The notes below the pieces were generated by a model. It was not told where the DNA came from and did not search any database. It worked only from the letters and a program-made list of their open reading frames with translations. The translations under genes were made by a program, and so were the position numbers. From Muricauda sp. MAR_2010_75 (GTDB taxonomy: Bacteria > Bacteroidota > Bacteroidia > Flavobacteriales > Flavobacteriaceae), in NCBI RefSeq assembly GCF_000745185.1, contig NZ_JQNJ01000001.1, positions 2,069,501-2,133,500 on the forward strand: a stretch of 64,000 nucleotides of DNA, written 5' to 3'. Below, piece by piece: positions 16,600 through 24,339 of this stretch; within the stretch, counting starts at the first letter, position 1, and every line of letters starts with the position of its first letter.

Positions 16600-16986
16600 C
16601 TACACGGTTGGGGTATTTATCTCCGTCAGTTGCTTCTCAAAAAATTCGAAATCACCTTCCCATTCTTCGCCCACCTCCGTTTCCAGTTCCTGTTCAAAGA
16701 GCGCCTGAATCATACTTACAGTTGGCAAAGTCTGCTCCTTTTCGATACTTCGCATGATAGCCACCATTGAATTGAAACGTCTTTTGATCAAATATTTCAG
16801 GCTTGCTATGGTCTCGTGCATCCGTTCATCAGGTGAGATCCCATTGTGTTCAAAGAATTCCACCATGGCCAACAAGGTCATGGTCTGTGACTTCCCTTGC
16901 CGTTTGGAAAAACTCCTGAATTTCCTTGCCACTGAGACTTTGACCTTCATGGCCGCGAACCGTTCTTTTTCGTATCCTTTATCCAT
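16600..16986 (-). pseudogene. bfmA-like mobilization gene, 5' part (BfmA/BtgA family)
   Basis: The first 126 codons (16986-16609) are original. The final TV-stop is read from the insertion junction and IS end. MDKGYEKERFAAMKVKVSVA, with RKFRSFSKRQGKSQTMTLLA next and FFEHNGISPDERM after it, fits the BfmA/BtgA mobilization proteins of Bacteroidota. These are small DNA-binding accessory proteins that act at oriT beside a relaxase. The rest of the gene is at 15173-15382. Mobilization is presumably inactive while the IS is in place. No relaxase gene follows. Confidence 0.82.
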
Positions 16987-17258
16987 TTTTTCACCAAAAA
17001 TTCCTTGATTTTACTGGGCCCAGTCCATTTTTTCACCAAAAACCATTGGAGCTCAAATTCCTTTAGATTCCAAGAACCCTTATGAACAGTGCTTTTCCGA
17101 AGGAAAATGAATCAATAGCGCCGCGCTTGCGCGCTATCCTCTTGCTCTACCTTTTCGTCCCGCAGGGACAAAAATGAATCGCACAACATGGTTTAAAAAC
17201 CAGTTGCTTCCTATTTAAAAGTCAAATCGAATGGTACGGACTTCAGGAAAGTCAAATC
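16982..17258. other. candidate origin-of-transfer region upstream of bfmA
   Basis: No gene is seen between 16987 and 17405. The stretch holds a 19-bp direct repeat (16982-17000 and 17024-17042; the first copy overlaps the bfmA start codon). Between the copies is a perfect 12-bp palindrome, ACTGGGCCCAGT (17013-17024). A GC-rich hairpin lies at 17115-17137 (ATAGC...GCTAT arms around GCGC-TT-GCGC). GTCCC-gca-GGGAC is near 17158-17170, and AAAGTCAAATC is repeated at 17218 and 17248. In related elements oriT lies just upstream of the mobilization genes. The oriT call is inference. Confidence 0.45.
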
Positions 17259-17405
17259 AATGGGATTGCCGTACTTCGGGTATTGTTCATAACTGTTTTT
17301 AAAGGTATGGAATTCAATCTATTGAACATAGAAAAACCCAATCATAATGATTGGGTCGTTATGGCCGGTTTTGGCATCCATTGTTTTTTGCCATTTCCAT
17401 ATGGA

Positions 17406-17855
17406 TCACATCAAACCATGATCGGCAAAACTGAAATAGCTTCCATCGGGTGCCAAGATGATATGGTCCAAGACCTTTACATCAAAAAGCTGTGCAGCCT
17501 GTTTGATCTTTTGGGTCAATTGCCTGTCCTGTTCACTTGCCCTCAACTGCCCAGAGGGATGGTTATGGGTAAGGATTATCCCCACGGAAAGGGTCTTTAG
17601 GATAATTGCAAAAAGGATTCGTATATCCACCAAGGTTCCTGTGATACCTCCAATGGACAAGGGATAGATCCCTTTGACCTTATTGGATTGGTTGAGCAAT
17701 AGGATCTTGAACGTCTCGTGCAATCCTATGGTATCGGTATCCCAGTTCTCGAACAACAATCTCCCCACATCATTGGAATTGGTGATCGAGAGGGATTTCA
17801 AGGTGCTGGGTTTCTCATGGTAACTGATTCGTATTTCGTTGACTCTATGTTCCAT
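17406..17855 (-). CDS. RadC-like JAB domain protein
   Basis: The 149-residue protein has the JAMM metal-binding motif of the RadC family: THNHPSGQLRASEQD, with an upstream Glu in the core and ILAPDGSYFSFAD at the end. RadC-like JAB proteins are very common on Bacteroidota mobile elements; a role in repair is doubtful and the activity is unknown. The start at 17855 (MEHRVNEIRISYHEKPS) is preferred over one at 17924, which would overlap ssb. It lies between ssb and bfmA on the same strand, a usual mobile-element order. Confidence 0.88.
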   Translation of the reverse strand: MEHRVNEIRISYHEKPSTLKSLSITNSNDVGRLLFENWDTDTIGLHETFKILLLNQSNKVKGIYPLSIGGITGTLVDIRILFAIILKTLSVGIILTHNHPSGQLRASEQDRQLTQKIKQAAQLFDVKVLDHIILAPDGSYFSFADHGLM

Positions 17856-17892
17856 TTTACTCTTAATTATGGATAGATAAAGAAAGGGACGC

Positions 17893-18261
17893 CTATTTCC
17901 CATGGGCACCCCTGACCCGATCAATCGTTGTTATCTCCCAACAATAAATCTCACTTAAGACCACTTCGGTCACATAACGTCTGTTCCCTTCCTTGTCCTC
18001 ATAGGAACGGGAGGTCAATTTTCCATCTACGGCAATCTCTTTGCCCTTGTCCACAAATTCTTTGATGATGTCGGCCAGCTTTCCCCATCCGATAAGGGTG
18101 TGCCATTCGGTATTGGTCACCCGTTCCCCTTGTTTGTTCCTGTAGTGCTCGTTGGTGGCCAAGTTCACACGTGCCACGCGTTTTCCGTTTTCAAGATCGG
18201 TGATCACGGGATCTTGTCCCATATTTCCGATCAACTGCACTTTGTTTCTTAATGTACTCAT
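17893..18261 (-). CDS. ssb: single-stranded DNA-binding protein
   Basis: The 122 residues are a single OB-fold SSB domain: MSTLRNKVQLIGNMGQDP at the start, RVARVNLATNEHYRNKQGER, TEWHTLIGWGKLADI, then KGKEIAVDGKLTSRSYEDKEG. The acidic C-terminal tail of housekeeping SSBs is missing and the end (RVRGAHGK) is basic. This is usual for element-encoded SSBs, which help during transfer or replication of the element. The start at 18261 is favoured over 18273 because MSTLRNKVQLIG matches the family. Upstream is a palindromic repeat at 18281. Confidence 0.93.
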   Translation of the reverse strand: MSTLRNKVQLIGNMGQDPVITDLENGKRVARVNLATNEHYRNKQGERVTNTEWHTLIGWGKLADIIKEFVDKGKEIAVDGKLTSRSYEDKEGNRRYVTEVVLSEIYCWEITTIDRVRGAHGK

Positions 18262-18280
18262 GATAAAAAGCATTTAAATG

Positions 18281-18300
18281 CCTGCCTGTCGGCAGACAGG
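18281..18300. repeat. dispersed palindromic repeat, copy 2
   Basis: CCTGCCTGTCGGCAGACAGG, with CCTGTC-GGCA-GACAGG forming a 6-bp hairpin, 20 bp upstream of ssb. It is close to the copy at 3725-3744 in the chromosome, so this repeat occurs both inside and outside the island. Confidence 0.65.
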
Positions 18301-18398
18301 ATTAATAAATCCTCCTTATACTTTGTTCAATTGTTCCCAAATTTTAAGGGGGTGTTTGTTTGCTTCTTACGTGCATCGCACAATAAAAGAAGGGGGTT

Positions 18399-18510
18399 CT
18401 GTCAAGGCTTTTGGACGGAAATCGGGAGGCTCCGCAACATAGCAAAACCTTGAGGTTTTCAAGGCAGGGGAATCCCTATTTGCGAACAAAACCTGTCTTG
18501 GCCTTGACAG
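18399..18510. ncRNA. candidate structured RNA or cis-element
   Basis: The spacer 18301-18958 has no convincing gene but contains a distinctly GC-richer block. CTGTCAAGGC (18399-18408) and GCCTTGACAG (18501-18510) are perfect 10-bp inverted repeats that close a ~112-nt domain. Inside is a perfect hairpin AAAACCT-TG-AGGTTTT (18444-18459), next to GGGAATCCC. Such nested pairing suggests an RNA fold or a replication/transfer site beside ssb. The strand is uncertain. The minus-strand open frame across it is low-complexity and probably not a gene. Confidence 0.4.
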
Positions 18511-18958
18511 GTTCCATTGGAGCCCTTGGGAATGCCATCTGACCCATTGGCAAGGGAGCGTACGGAAAGTTAAGCGACTGTGGACGAAGGTGTCCTGATT
18601 GGAAGTCCCTGGGCACAACCCTGTTTTACGATGACCCGGAAAACAACAAAGGGCTTCTTTTATTAAGGACCCCTTAAAATTTGACCACTACCAAATACCA
18701 TTTAAAGTATTCCCACAAAGCTCCAAGAAAGCTTTGTGTTGGAAGACGGATAAGAAACTTTTAAACAAGTTTTGGTCAGAGCGTAAATCCCCATGTTTTA
18801 GGTATGAGAAAGAATTCAAGATTACTGTTTTAAGAAAGCTTGGTTAAAGGTCGCCGGTATCATATCTTCAATTGCATCTATTCATTCCAATTAAGTATAT
18901 AGATGTATATTACAATCATATTAATATGTTGTAGCTGATTAACCCAACCAAAAAAGGA

Positions 18959-19518
18959 ATGAAAAAAATAATAGTACTGTTATTACTTTCAACAATCACA
19001 TATATATCATGTGAAAAAGCTGAAAAAGAAACAGACAAAATTGAAATAGCGAAAAAGTTTTATGTTGCGATTGACAATTCAAATCACTCAAAAGTGACTG
19101 GATTAATTACGGAAGAGTTTACAACCATTGATGATGGATACGAACAAAAATATGTCCAAAATAAATACGCTGAATGGGTGAAATGGGACTCTGTTTTCCA
19201 ACCGACCTATGAAATCCTCAAAATCGAAAAAGATGACGATATTGTCAAAGCCAAGATTTCAAAAATTGATAAGAGAATTTCTTTTCTACACGACCAACCT
19301 ATAATAATGAATGAGACAATATTATTTGATGGTGATAGAATAGTGTTGAACGAACTTCTGTATCCTTCAACGTCGAAAAATTTATTAAACGCAGAGATGA
19401 ATTTGTAAGTTGGGTTGAGGAAAATCACCCAGACTTGAATGGCTTTTTACGTGACCAAACTTTGAGTGGCGGAATTAAATACTTAAAAGCGATTGAATTA
19501 TTTAAAGGATATCAATAA
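18959..19518 (+). pseudogene. lipoprotein with NTF2-like features, frameshifted
   Basis: The gene starts MKKIIVLLLLSTITYISCEK, with lipobox YISC at Cys18, followed by an NTF2-like beginning (KIEIAKKFYVAIDNSNHSKV). The first frame stops at 19408. From 19366 the -1 frame continues as FNVEKFIKRRDEFVSWVEEN and ends IKYLKAIELFKGYQ-stop at 19518, a sensible protein end. A one-base deletion near 19361-19366 explains both. The full product would be about 186 residues. Either a real lesion or a sequence error; function unknown. Confidence 0.6.
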
Positions 19519-19680
19519 CATGCCACAACAGCGTTAATTTGCAAAAACTACTGAATTTCCCGATTGAAATTCCAACTCCTTTTACTTATTGACATAGCTT
19601 GGCTAAAAGTATTCATAATATTTGTCGATTAGAGAAACCATACTATGCAATTTTGTAAGCCCTAGTTAATTGAAAAAACC

Positions 19681-20255
19681 ATGAAACTGGGTCAATATAT
19701 TCTTTTACTACTTATTGTTGTTCTCGGGACTTCCTTGTTCTTTTTTGGAAAGAATGAGATGAATGCCAAATCACTTATTGAGAGGTTTGAAAACGGACAG
19801 TTTCCAATCACCGAGTACAGAAAATATGCAAATGAAGATTATAGAGGAGCATCTGCCTTTCCCATGGATGCAAATTATGTAGGGTTAATTACATCGCACA
19901 GGGTAAAGAAGAGAAATAAAATATTAACTGTGGGAGGTGGGACTTCTGCGGCAATTATTATATTATTTTTTATTGCGTCATATTATGAAAACAAAACCAA
20001 CCCACTAAAAAATCTGGATGTTTTAAGGCGAAATGACATTATCTCCGAGTCGGAATTCGTTGAGAAAAAAGAACAAGCAGTAAGAAAAAATGCATCTAGA
20101 AAAGAGGAAAAGCTAAAAAAAGAGAATACGAGAAATTGGTCTCGGAATTAGATAATTTAAAAGCAAAAGGAATTATTTGCGATGAAGAGTATCAAGAAAA
20201 ATTAAATAGAATTAAAGAAAAACAGCGTTATAATTCATTGAAGCCTTTTACTTAA
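19681..20255 (+). pseudogene. membrane protein with two SHOCT-like segments, frameshifted at an A7 run
   Basis: The product begins with a membrane helix, then a soluble part, a second helix (TSAAIIILFFIASYY) and a SHOCT-like segment (LKNLDVLRRNDIISESEFVE). At CTAAAAAAAGAG (A7, about 20115-20121) the annotated frame runs to a stop at 20151. The -1 frame instead gives YEKLVSELDNLKAKGIICDE, then YQEKLNRIKEKQ, a second SHOCT-like segment, and ends at 20255. A AAA AAA is a possible -1 slippery site, so programmed slippage is possible, but a one-base change is simpler. Function unknown. Confidence 0.55.
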
Positions 20256-20338
20256 ATTAAGCCTATCATTACAGGAAAGGTCTTCCTACGGGCAATTCCC
20301 TTTTGAGTATTATTAGCCAAAATTTAAACAAAAGAAAA

Positions 20339-20545
20339 ATGCATGATGTCAGTTACACGAAATTTCAAAGATTTTTTTCTTATCTAAAAGATAAAGGATT
20401 AATAACACTAGAGGAAAGTGTTGATTTATTGACGGAGTATATTCAGAATGGCACCGTGACATTTAATACTTTATCTGAAAGCAAATCGAAAGAAGCAAAA
20501 GTGTTACTTCGACAATATGCAAACGGAGAACTAAAAATTGAATAA
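20339..20545 (+). CDS. small hypothetical protein
   Basis: A 68-residue open frame from ATG 20339 (or 80 residues from TTG 20303). It reads MHDVSYTKFQRFFSYLKDKG, then LITLEESVDLLTEYIQNGTV, predicted mostly helical, with no known motif or signal peptide. Codon use is AT-rich like the two preceding broken genes. I do not recognise the family. It may be a small regulator or a chance frame. Confidence 0.4.
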   Translation: MHDVSYTKFQRFFSYLKDKGLITLEESVDLLTEYIQNGTVTFNTLSESKSKEAKVLLRQYANGELKIE

Positions 20546-21066
20546 TAAGAGAAAATCATAGGTCTTTAAATCAAGTTAGCCCTATCATTTCTATTATTAA
20601 AAGGTCGGCAATTCAGTACCTATTCATTTCCCACCGTACTAATGACTTGGAAAATCATCGAAAGCATAAAAGTTTGAGTTCAACCTAACTCCTTATTTTA
20701 TGCTATTTAGGGTATATTTTGCCAAAATACGGGTACGTTTATTTTTGAGTTATAATACGAAAGAATATGAAGTGAATATACATTCAAGGATATTCCTTGA
20801 GCTATAGATGTACCGTACCCTGTAACGAGGACTTCCCTGTTCAATAGTTCTTCCCATCTATGTGATGGCACCGAAATTTCCTTGGTTCTCAAGGGAGTAA
20901 CCTACCTTTAGTATACCACTAAGCGACCCTTTCAGAACAAAGATGAAGGTCTTGATTTTTGCAAGCTATATTCTTATACTGCATTTTACTTTTTTGTAAA
21001 ATTCTCACGCAAACCATAACTACATATAATTTAAAAATAAATCCAAAAAGACGTTTTTTTGATAAA
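20546..21066. other. gene-free spacer before the arabinan locus
   Basis: About 520 AT-rich bases with no supported gene, RNA or clear repeat. Short minus-strand frames (20707-20892, and 20919-21188 across the operators) have no recognisable content. The useful signals begin with the operators at 21067. Confidence 0.5.
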
Positions 21067-21148
21067 TTTAAACGTTTAAATATTGCGGTATTATAATTTT
21101 TGTTACTTTTACAAGTAATTAAGTTTTGAAAAATACTTAAACGTTTAA
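21067..21148. promoter_or_regulatory. two LacI-type operators upstream of the first GH172 gene
   Basis: A perfect 16-bp palindrome ATTTAAACGTTTAAAT is at 21066-21081, and TTAAACGTTTAA is at 21137-21148. They lie 150-230 bp before the GH172 start at 21295. A weak promoter candidate surrounds the second: TTTG at 21125-21128 and TACTTTG at 21153-21159, with a long spacer. They match the operators near lacI, susC, GH97 and the second GH172. Confidence 0.75.
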
Positions 21149-21294
21149 CTTGTACTTTGGCATTTTGTACGGCTTGTTCCAAAGACATGGGTTCCTAAAA
21201 AGAATCATTTTTTATTATGTCAAAGAAAGTATTGGATTTATGTTATTGGTTCAAAATTTTATTGGAGATTAAACAAACAGAAATATAAATTATT

Positions 21295-22470
21295 ATGAAT
21301 AGAATGTGCATTTCGAAGACAACCTTTTACATCCAAACAATCCTCCTTTTGGTGTGTACTTATCCGCTTTTTTCTCAGCAAAAAGAGGAAGGGGCATTAT
21401 GGATGCCTATGGATTATACAATACAACGTATTTCCAGTTATGATGTAACTGGAGCTAACGACGATGGAAATTGGAAAAACAAGATCAAGCCTGGAGAGAC
21501 TCGAACTATAGGAGATGTAATTGGGCCTGGAATTATCAAGCATATTTGGGTTACTATAGCGAGTGGGGAATACTATCATCTTAAAAAAATAGTTCTCAGG
21601 ATTTATTGGGATGGTGAAAACAACCCAAGTGTTGAAACTCCTATAGGGGACTTTTTTGGGCTTGGTTTGGGGAAATACAATTTGTATGAGTCTAAATTTA
21701 CTTCTGTGGGTTCGCAAAGGGCACTCAATGCCTATTTTCCTATGCCCTTTAAAAAATCTGCAAAAATTACCATTACCAATGAAGGAGATGAGGCCATAGG
21801 TGCATTTTATTATAACATCGACTGGGAGAAACATAAATCCTTGCCAGATGAAACCCTTTATTTCCATGCACAATACAGGCAGGAAACCCCAACAGACGGA
21901 TGGACAAATGATTGGGAACGTAATAGCGATTCTATTGTCAACAATCATAAAAATCCTAAAGGCGAAGGGAATTACATGATTATGGAAGCTAAAGGAAAAG
22001 GACATTTTCTTGGTGTAACCCATAGTATCATCCAAAATCAAGGTGATTGGTGGGGAGAAGGAGATGAAATGATATTCATAGATGGTGCAGAGGATGCACA
22101 GATTAAAGGAACCGGAGCGGAAGATTATTATCTCGGAGCTTGGTGTTATGGTGGATGCGGAATCAATCCTTTTGGCAATGATAAGCCTGAATTTGCTTAT
22201 GACAGCTATGGCAACCCGTTGAACGGTGGTGATGATAGGGGGGCGCAGTGGACCGTTTATCGTTTTCATGATGAGTCACCGGTAACATTTACCAAGTCGA
22301 TTAAAATGACCATAGAGCATGGACATGCCAACCATAGGTCTGATAATTATTATACGGTGGGCTATTGGTACCAGACAGAACCTCATATGCCTTTCCCAAA
22401 ATTACCCGAGGTTAAAGAACGTTTACCAAATGTCAAAAATACAGAGGGACCAACTTTTGGTAAAAACTAA
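21295..22470 (+). CDS. GH172 (DUF2961) glycosidase, candidate exo-alpha-D-arabinofuranosidase (copy a)
   Basis: The 391 residues start with a signal peptide (to about residue 27, ...YPLFSQQ) and contain a DUF2961 domain, now GH172. Characterized GH172 enzymes act on alpha-D-arabinofuranosides or alpha-D-fructofuranosides by retention. Two conserved acidic motifs are present: GEGDE (Glu255) and GTGAEDYY, about 21 residues later, matching the proposed nucleophile and acid/base. IYWDGENNPSVETPIGDFFG is also characteristic. The signal peptide places it in the periplasm or outside. It is followed 9 bp later by a lipoprotein gene and preceded by two LacI-type operators. Sugar specificity is inferred from the locus. 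Confidence 0.88.
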   Translation: MNRMCISKTTFYIQTILLLVCTYPLFSQQKEEGALWMPMDYTIQRISSYDVTGANDDGNWKNKIKPGETRTIGDVIGPGIIKHIWVTIASGEYYHLKKIVLRIYWDGENNPSVETPIGDFFGLGLGKYNLYESKFTSVGSQRALNAYFPMPFKKSAKITITNEGDEAIGAFYYNIDWEKHKSLPDETLYFHAQYRQETPTDGWTNDWERNSDSIVNNHKNPKGEGNYMIMEAKGKGHFLGVTHSIIQNQGDWWGEGDEMIFIDGAEDAQIKGTGAEDYYLGAWCYGGCGINPFGNDKPEFAYDSYGNPLNGGDDRGAQWTVYRFHDESPVTFTKSIKMTIEHGHANHRSDNYYTVGYWYQTEPHMPFPKLPEVKERLPNVKNTEGPTFGKN

Positions 22471-22479
22471 TAAAGATTT

Positions 22480-23601
22480 ATGGTAACCATAGAAATTATA
22501 AAAATATTGACTTTGAATTTATTTGCTAGATTATTAAAAACCACTATGCCGGTATTTTGTATGACGCTCTTGGCCATATCTGTGAATTCCTGTAACTCAA
22601 AGAATGAGAAGGCCAATGATGGAGATGCTCAAGAGACCTACTCACATAATTGGATAACGCCCAATGCTGACGGAGGAGACTGCATACCTGTCTGGGGACA
22701 CCATGACGGTATCAGAATTGGTCTTGCACCGACAGGTGGGCCACGTGGACTTTTGCGTGTATATGCGCCTTACCTGAATCTAAGTACAGATTCGTTGAAG
22801 ATGATAAACTTCATTGCCTTGGAACCCATTATATCTGGTGGTGATTCAAGAGGTTTCTCGGAATTGGAGCCCAGTACACTTGACAATGTTAGGGGAAAGC
22901 GGTTTTGGAGTGCAAATAGAGCCGATGCCATTGAACCTCGATCTGTTCAAGATTGTGCATCGGGGGTAATAGAGCAGGTCAATGGGAGGGAGGCCCTAAC
23001 ACTTTATGTTCATTCAGAAGAATTTGATTCTGGTGCCAAAGTATATGTCCGGGTCCGGTTTTATGAAGATAGCCCTTATGAGATTGAACTTACATCCTAT
23101 ACTGCCGAGGAGTCGGCCCCATTGGATAATTTTATACTTACCGCAACCATGGGAAACTTTGCAAGGTTAAGAAATTTATATCTCAAAGATGGCATAAAAT
23201 CATCATGGGTATTGTGGCCGGATTATAGGGACAGCAATTTTACCCCACATGATTATACCTCGGTAAGCAATATGTTGGAGGATAAGAATGGGTCAGTTTA
23301 TTTTGTAGCGGCACCCAATGAGGATGACCCTACTGCTGTTACATATTCCTCGGATACAAAAGAACATTGGAAATACAAGGGACAGAAGGCTACCCAATAT
23401 TGGAAAAAACTAAACCCCAGTCCCAATTTAAATGGATTGGTGAATGGAAGATATGCCTATTGGGCCAGTGAATCACCAATCCCTGGAGGGATTTCATATG
23501 AAAATTTTGAATTGAAAGAACCCTTTAAAAATGGATCTGTATTTTATTTTGGGGTCAGCCCTTTGGACCCAGAAACCTTTATTGGTTCAATTGAAAAATA
23601 A
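22480..23601 (+). CDS. uncharacterized lipoprotein paired with GH172a
   Basis: A likely lipoprotein with lipobox SVNSC. The start at 22546 (MPVFCMTLLAISVNSC) gives a cleaner signal peptide than 22480. The body is about 330 residues of beta-rich sequence (LRVYAPYLNLSTDSLKMINF, YVRVRFYEDSPYEIELTSY, ISYENFELKEPFKNGSVFYF), suggesting a beta-sandwich or mutarotase-like fold. I do not recognise the family and see no catalytic motif. Its position 9 bp after GH172a parallels the GH172b plus lipoprotein pair at 40388-42783, but the two lipoproteins do not look alike. A role in binding or anomer handling is speculation. Confidence 0.75.
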   Translation: MVTIEIIKILTLNLFARLLKTTMPVFCMTLLAISVNSCNSKNEKANDGDAQETYSHNWITPNADGGDCIPVWGHHDGIRIGLAPTGGPRGLLRVYAPYLNLSTDSLKMINFIALEPIISGGDSRGFSELEPSTLDNVRGKRFWSANRADAIEPRSVQDCASGVIEQVNGREALTLYVHSEEFDSGAKVYVRVRFYEDSPYEIELTSYTAEESAPLDNFILTATMGNFARLRNLYLKDGIKSSWVLWPDYRDSNFTPHDYTSVSNMLEDKNGSVYFVAAPNEDDPTAVTYSSDTKEHWKYKGQKATQYWKKLNPSPNLNGLVNGRYAYWASESPIPGGISYENFELKEPFKNGSVFYFGVSPLDPETFIGSIEK

Positions 23602-23907
23602 GAATATGAATGTTCCGCACAAAATAACATGACCTTGCTGCGCAATGAATTTTATGGAAAAGCAGGGCATTAAAAGTAAGTTTATTTAGTTGTTTGAGTT
23701 AGTTAGGCATGCAAAGTTGGTTTTCCCTTTTGAAAGTTTACGCTTTTAAGCATTACTTTCTTGATAAATACGTTTCAACCAATTTATTTTTGGGAAACCA
23801 GCTTTCTGCATGTTAGTAAAGACTTCTCTTGTTCAATTTGTTTCTGTTGAAATTTTCCTTTTGGAAGTATGATGTCAACAGAGAGTTCATTTAGAAAGTT
23901 TTAGTTA
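23602..23907. other. spacer with no supported feature
   Basis: About 300 AT-rich bases between the lipoprotein gene and the LacI-type fragment. No gene, clear operator or hairpin terminator was found. Confidence 0.4.
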
Positions 23908-24279
23908 ATGATGTGCAGTATTACATTAAAGGAAATGGCCAAGTTATTGGGGTGTTCAGCGTCAACCATCTCCAAGGCACTTAATGATAGCCCGGAAATA
24001 AGTGAGGCAACCAAGGTTCAGATCAAAAGAGCTGCGCAATTCTATAACTATACTCCAAATGAGATTGCCCAAAGTTTAAAAGGAAAGGGAAAGCAGGTTT
24101 TAAACATTTCCATACCTAAATGGAAAGAAGAAAAATGTCAAAAATTGCTTAATGAGATCATAGATCTTTCCCAATCTGAATATGAAAGGGACAGTGCTCA
24201 CAACAATGTCCTGAATACGGGATTCCCAAATCGCAAGAATCAATCAAGAACAAGATTGGTTCTATTACGGTTTGAATAG
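23908..24279 (+). CDS. truncated LacI-type regulator (DNA-binding domain only)
   Basis: The first ~60 residues are a LacI/GalR helix-turn-helix: ITLKEMAKLLGCSASTISKA, then DSPEISEATKVQIKRAAQFY and YTPNEIAQSLKGKGKQ with the hinge. The sugar-binding domain (~270 residues) is missing; the tail (about 50 residues) does not match it, and the frame stops at 24279. It could be a relic of a second repressor of this locus or a short DNA-binding protein. It faces the convergent helical-barrel gene. Recognition residues differ from the full LacI at 39228, so the operator may differ. Confidence 0.65.
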   Translation: MMCSITLKEMAKLLGCSASTISKALNDSPEISEATKVQIKRAAQFYNYTPNEIAQSLKGKGKQVLNISIPKWKEEKCQKLLNEIIDLSQSEYERDSAHNNVLNTGFPNRKNQSRTRLVLLRFE

Positions 24280-24339
24280 TACTGATTGTGCCGATTATCA
24301 GTTAGCACATTTTAATAAAGGCACTTATATTTTTTTCAA

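Larger units (their letters stand above)
15383..16604 (+). mobile_element. intact IS3-family (IS407-type) insertion sequence
   Basis: The 1,222-bp element begins TGTAGCCTT and ends AAGGCTACA. The imperfect inverted repeats run TGTAGCCTTnCCC...TAGGACA at each end. It is flanked by the 4-bp direct repeat CGGT at 15379-15382 and 16605-16608; 4-bp duplications are typical of the IS407 group. It carries orfA and orfB joined by an A6G slippery site. It sits inside bfmA. All parts look complete, so recent insertion is likely. Confidence 0.92.

Noticed and set aside
18367..18618. 83-codon minus-strand frame as a gene
   Set aside because: No recognisable domain, and it covers the nested inverted repeats at 18399-18510; probably a chance frame over structured DNA.
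20919..21188. 89-codon minus-strand frame
   Set aside because: It spans two operator palindromes and an AT-rich promoter region and has no protein-like features.
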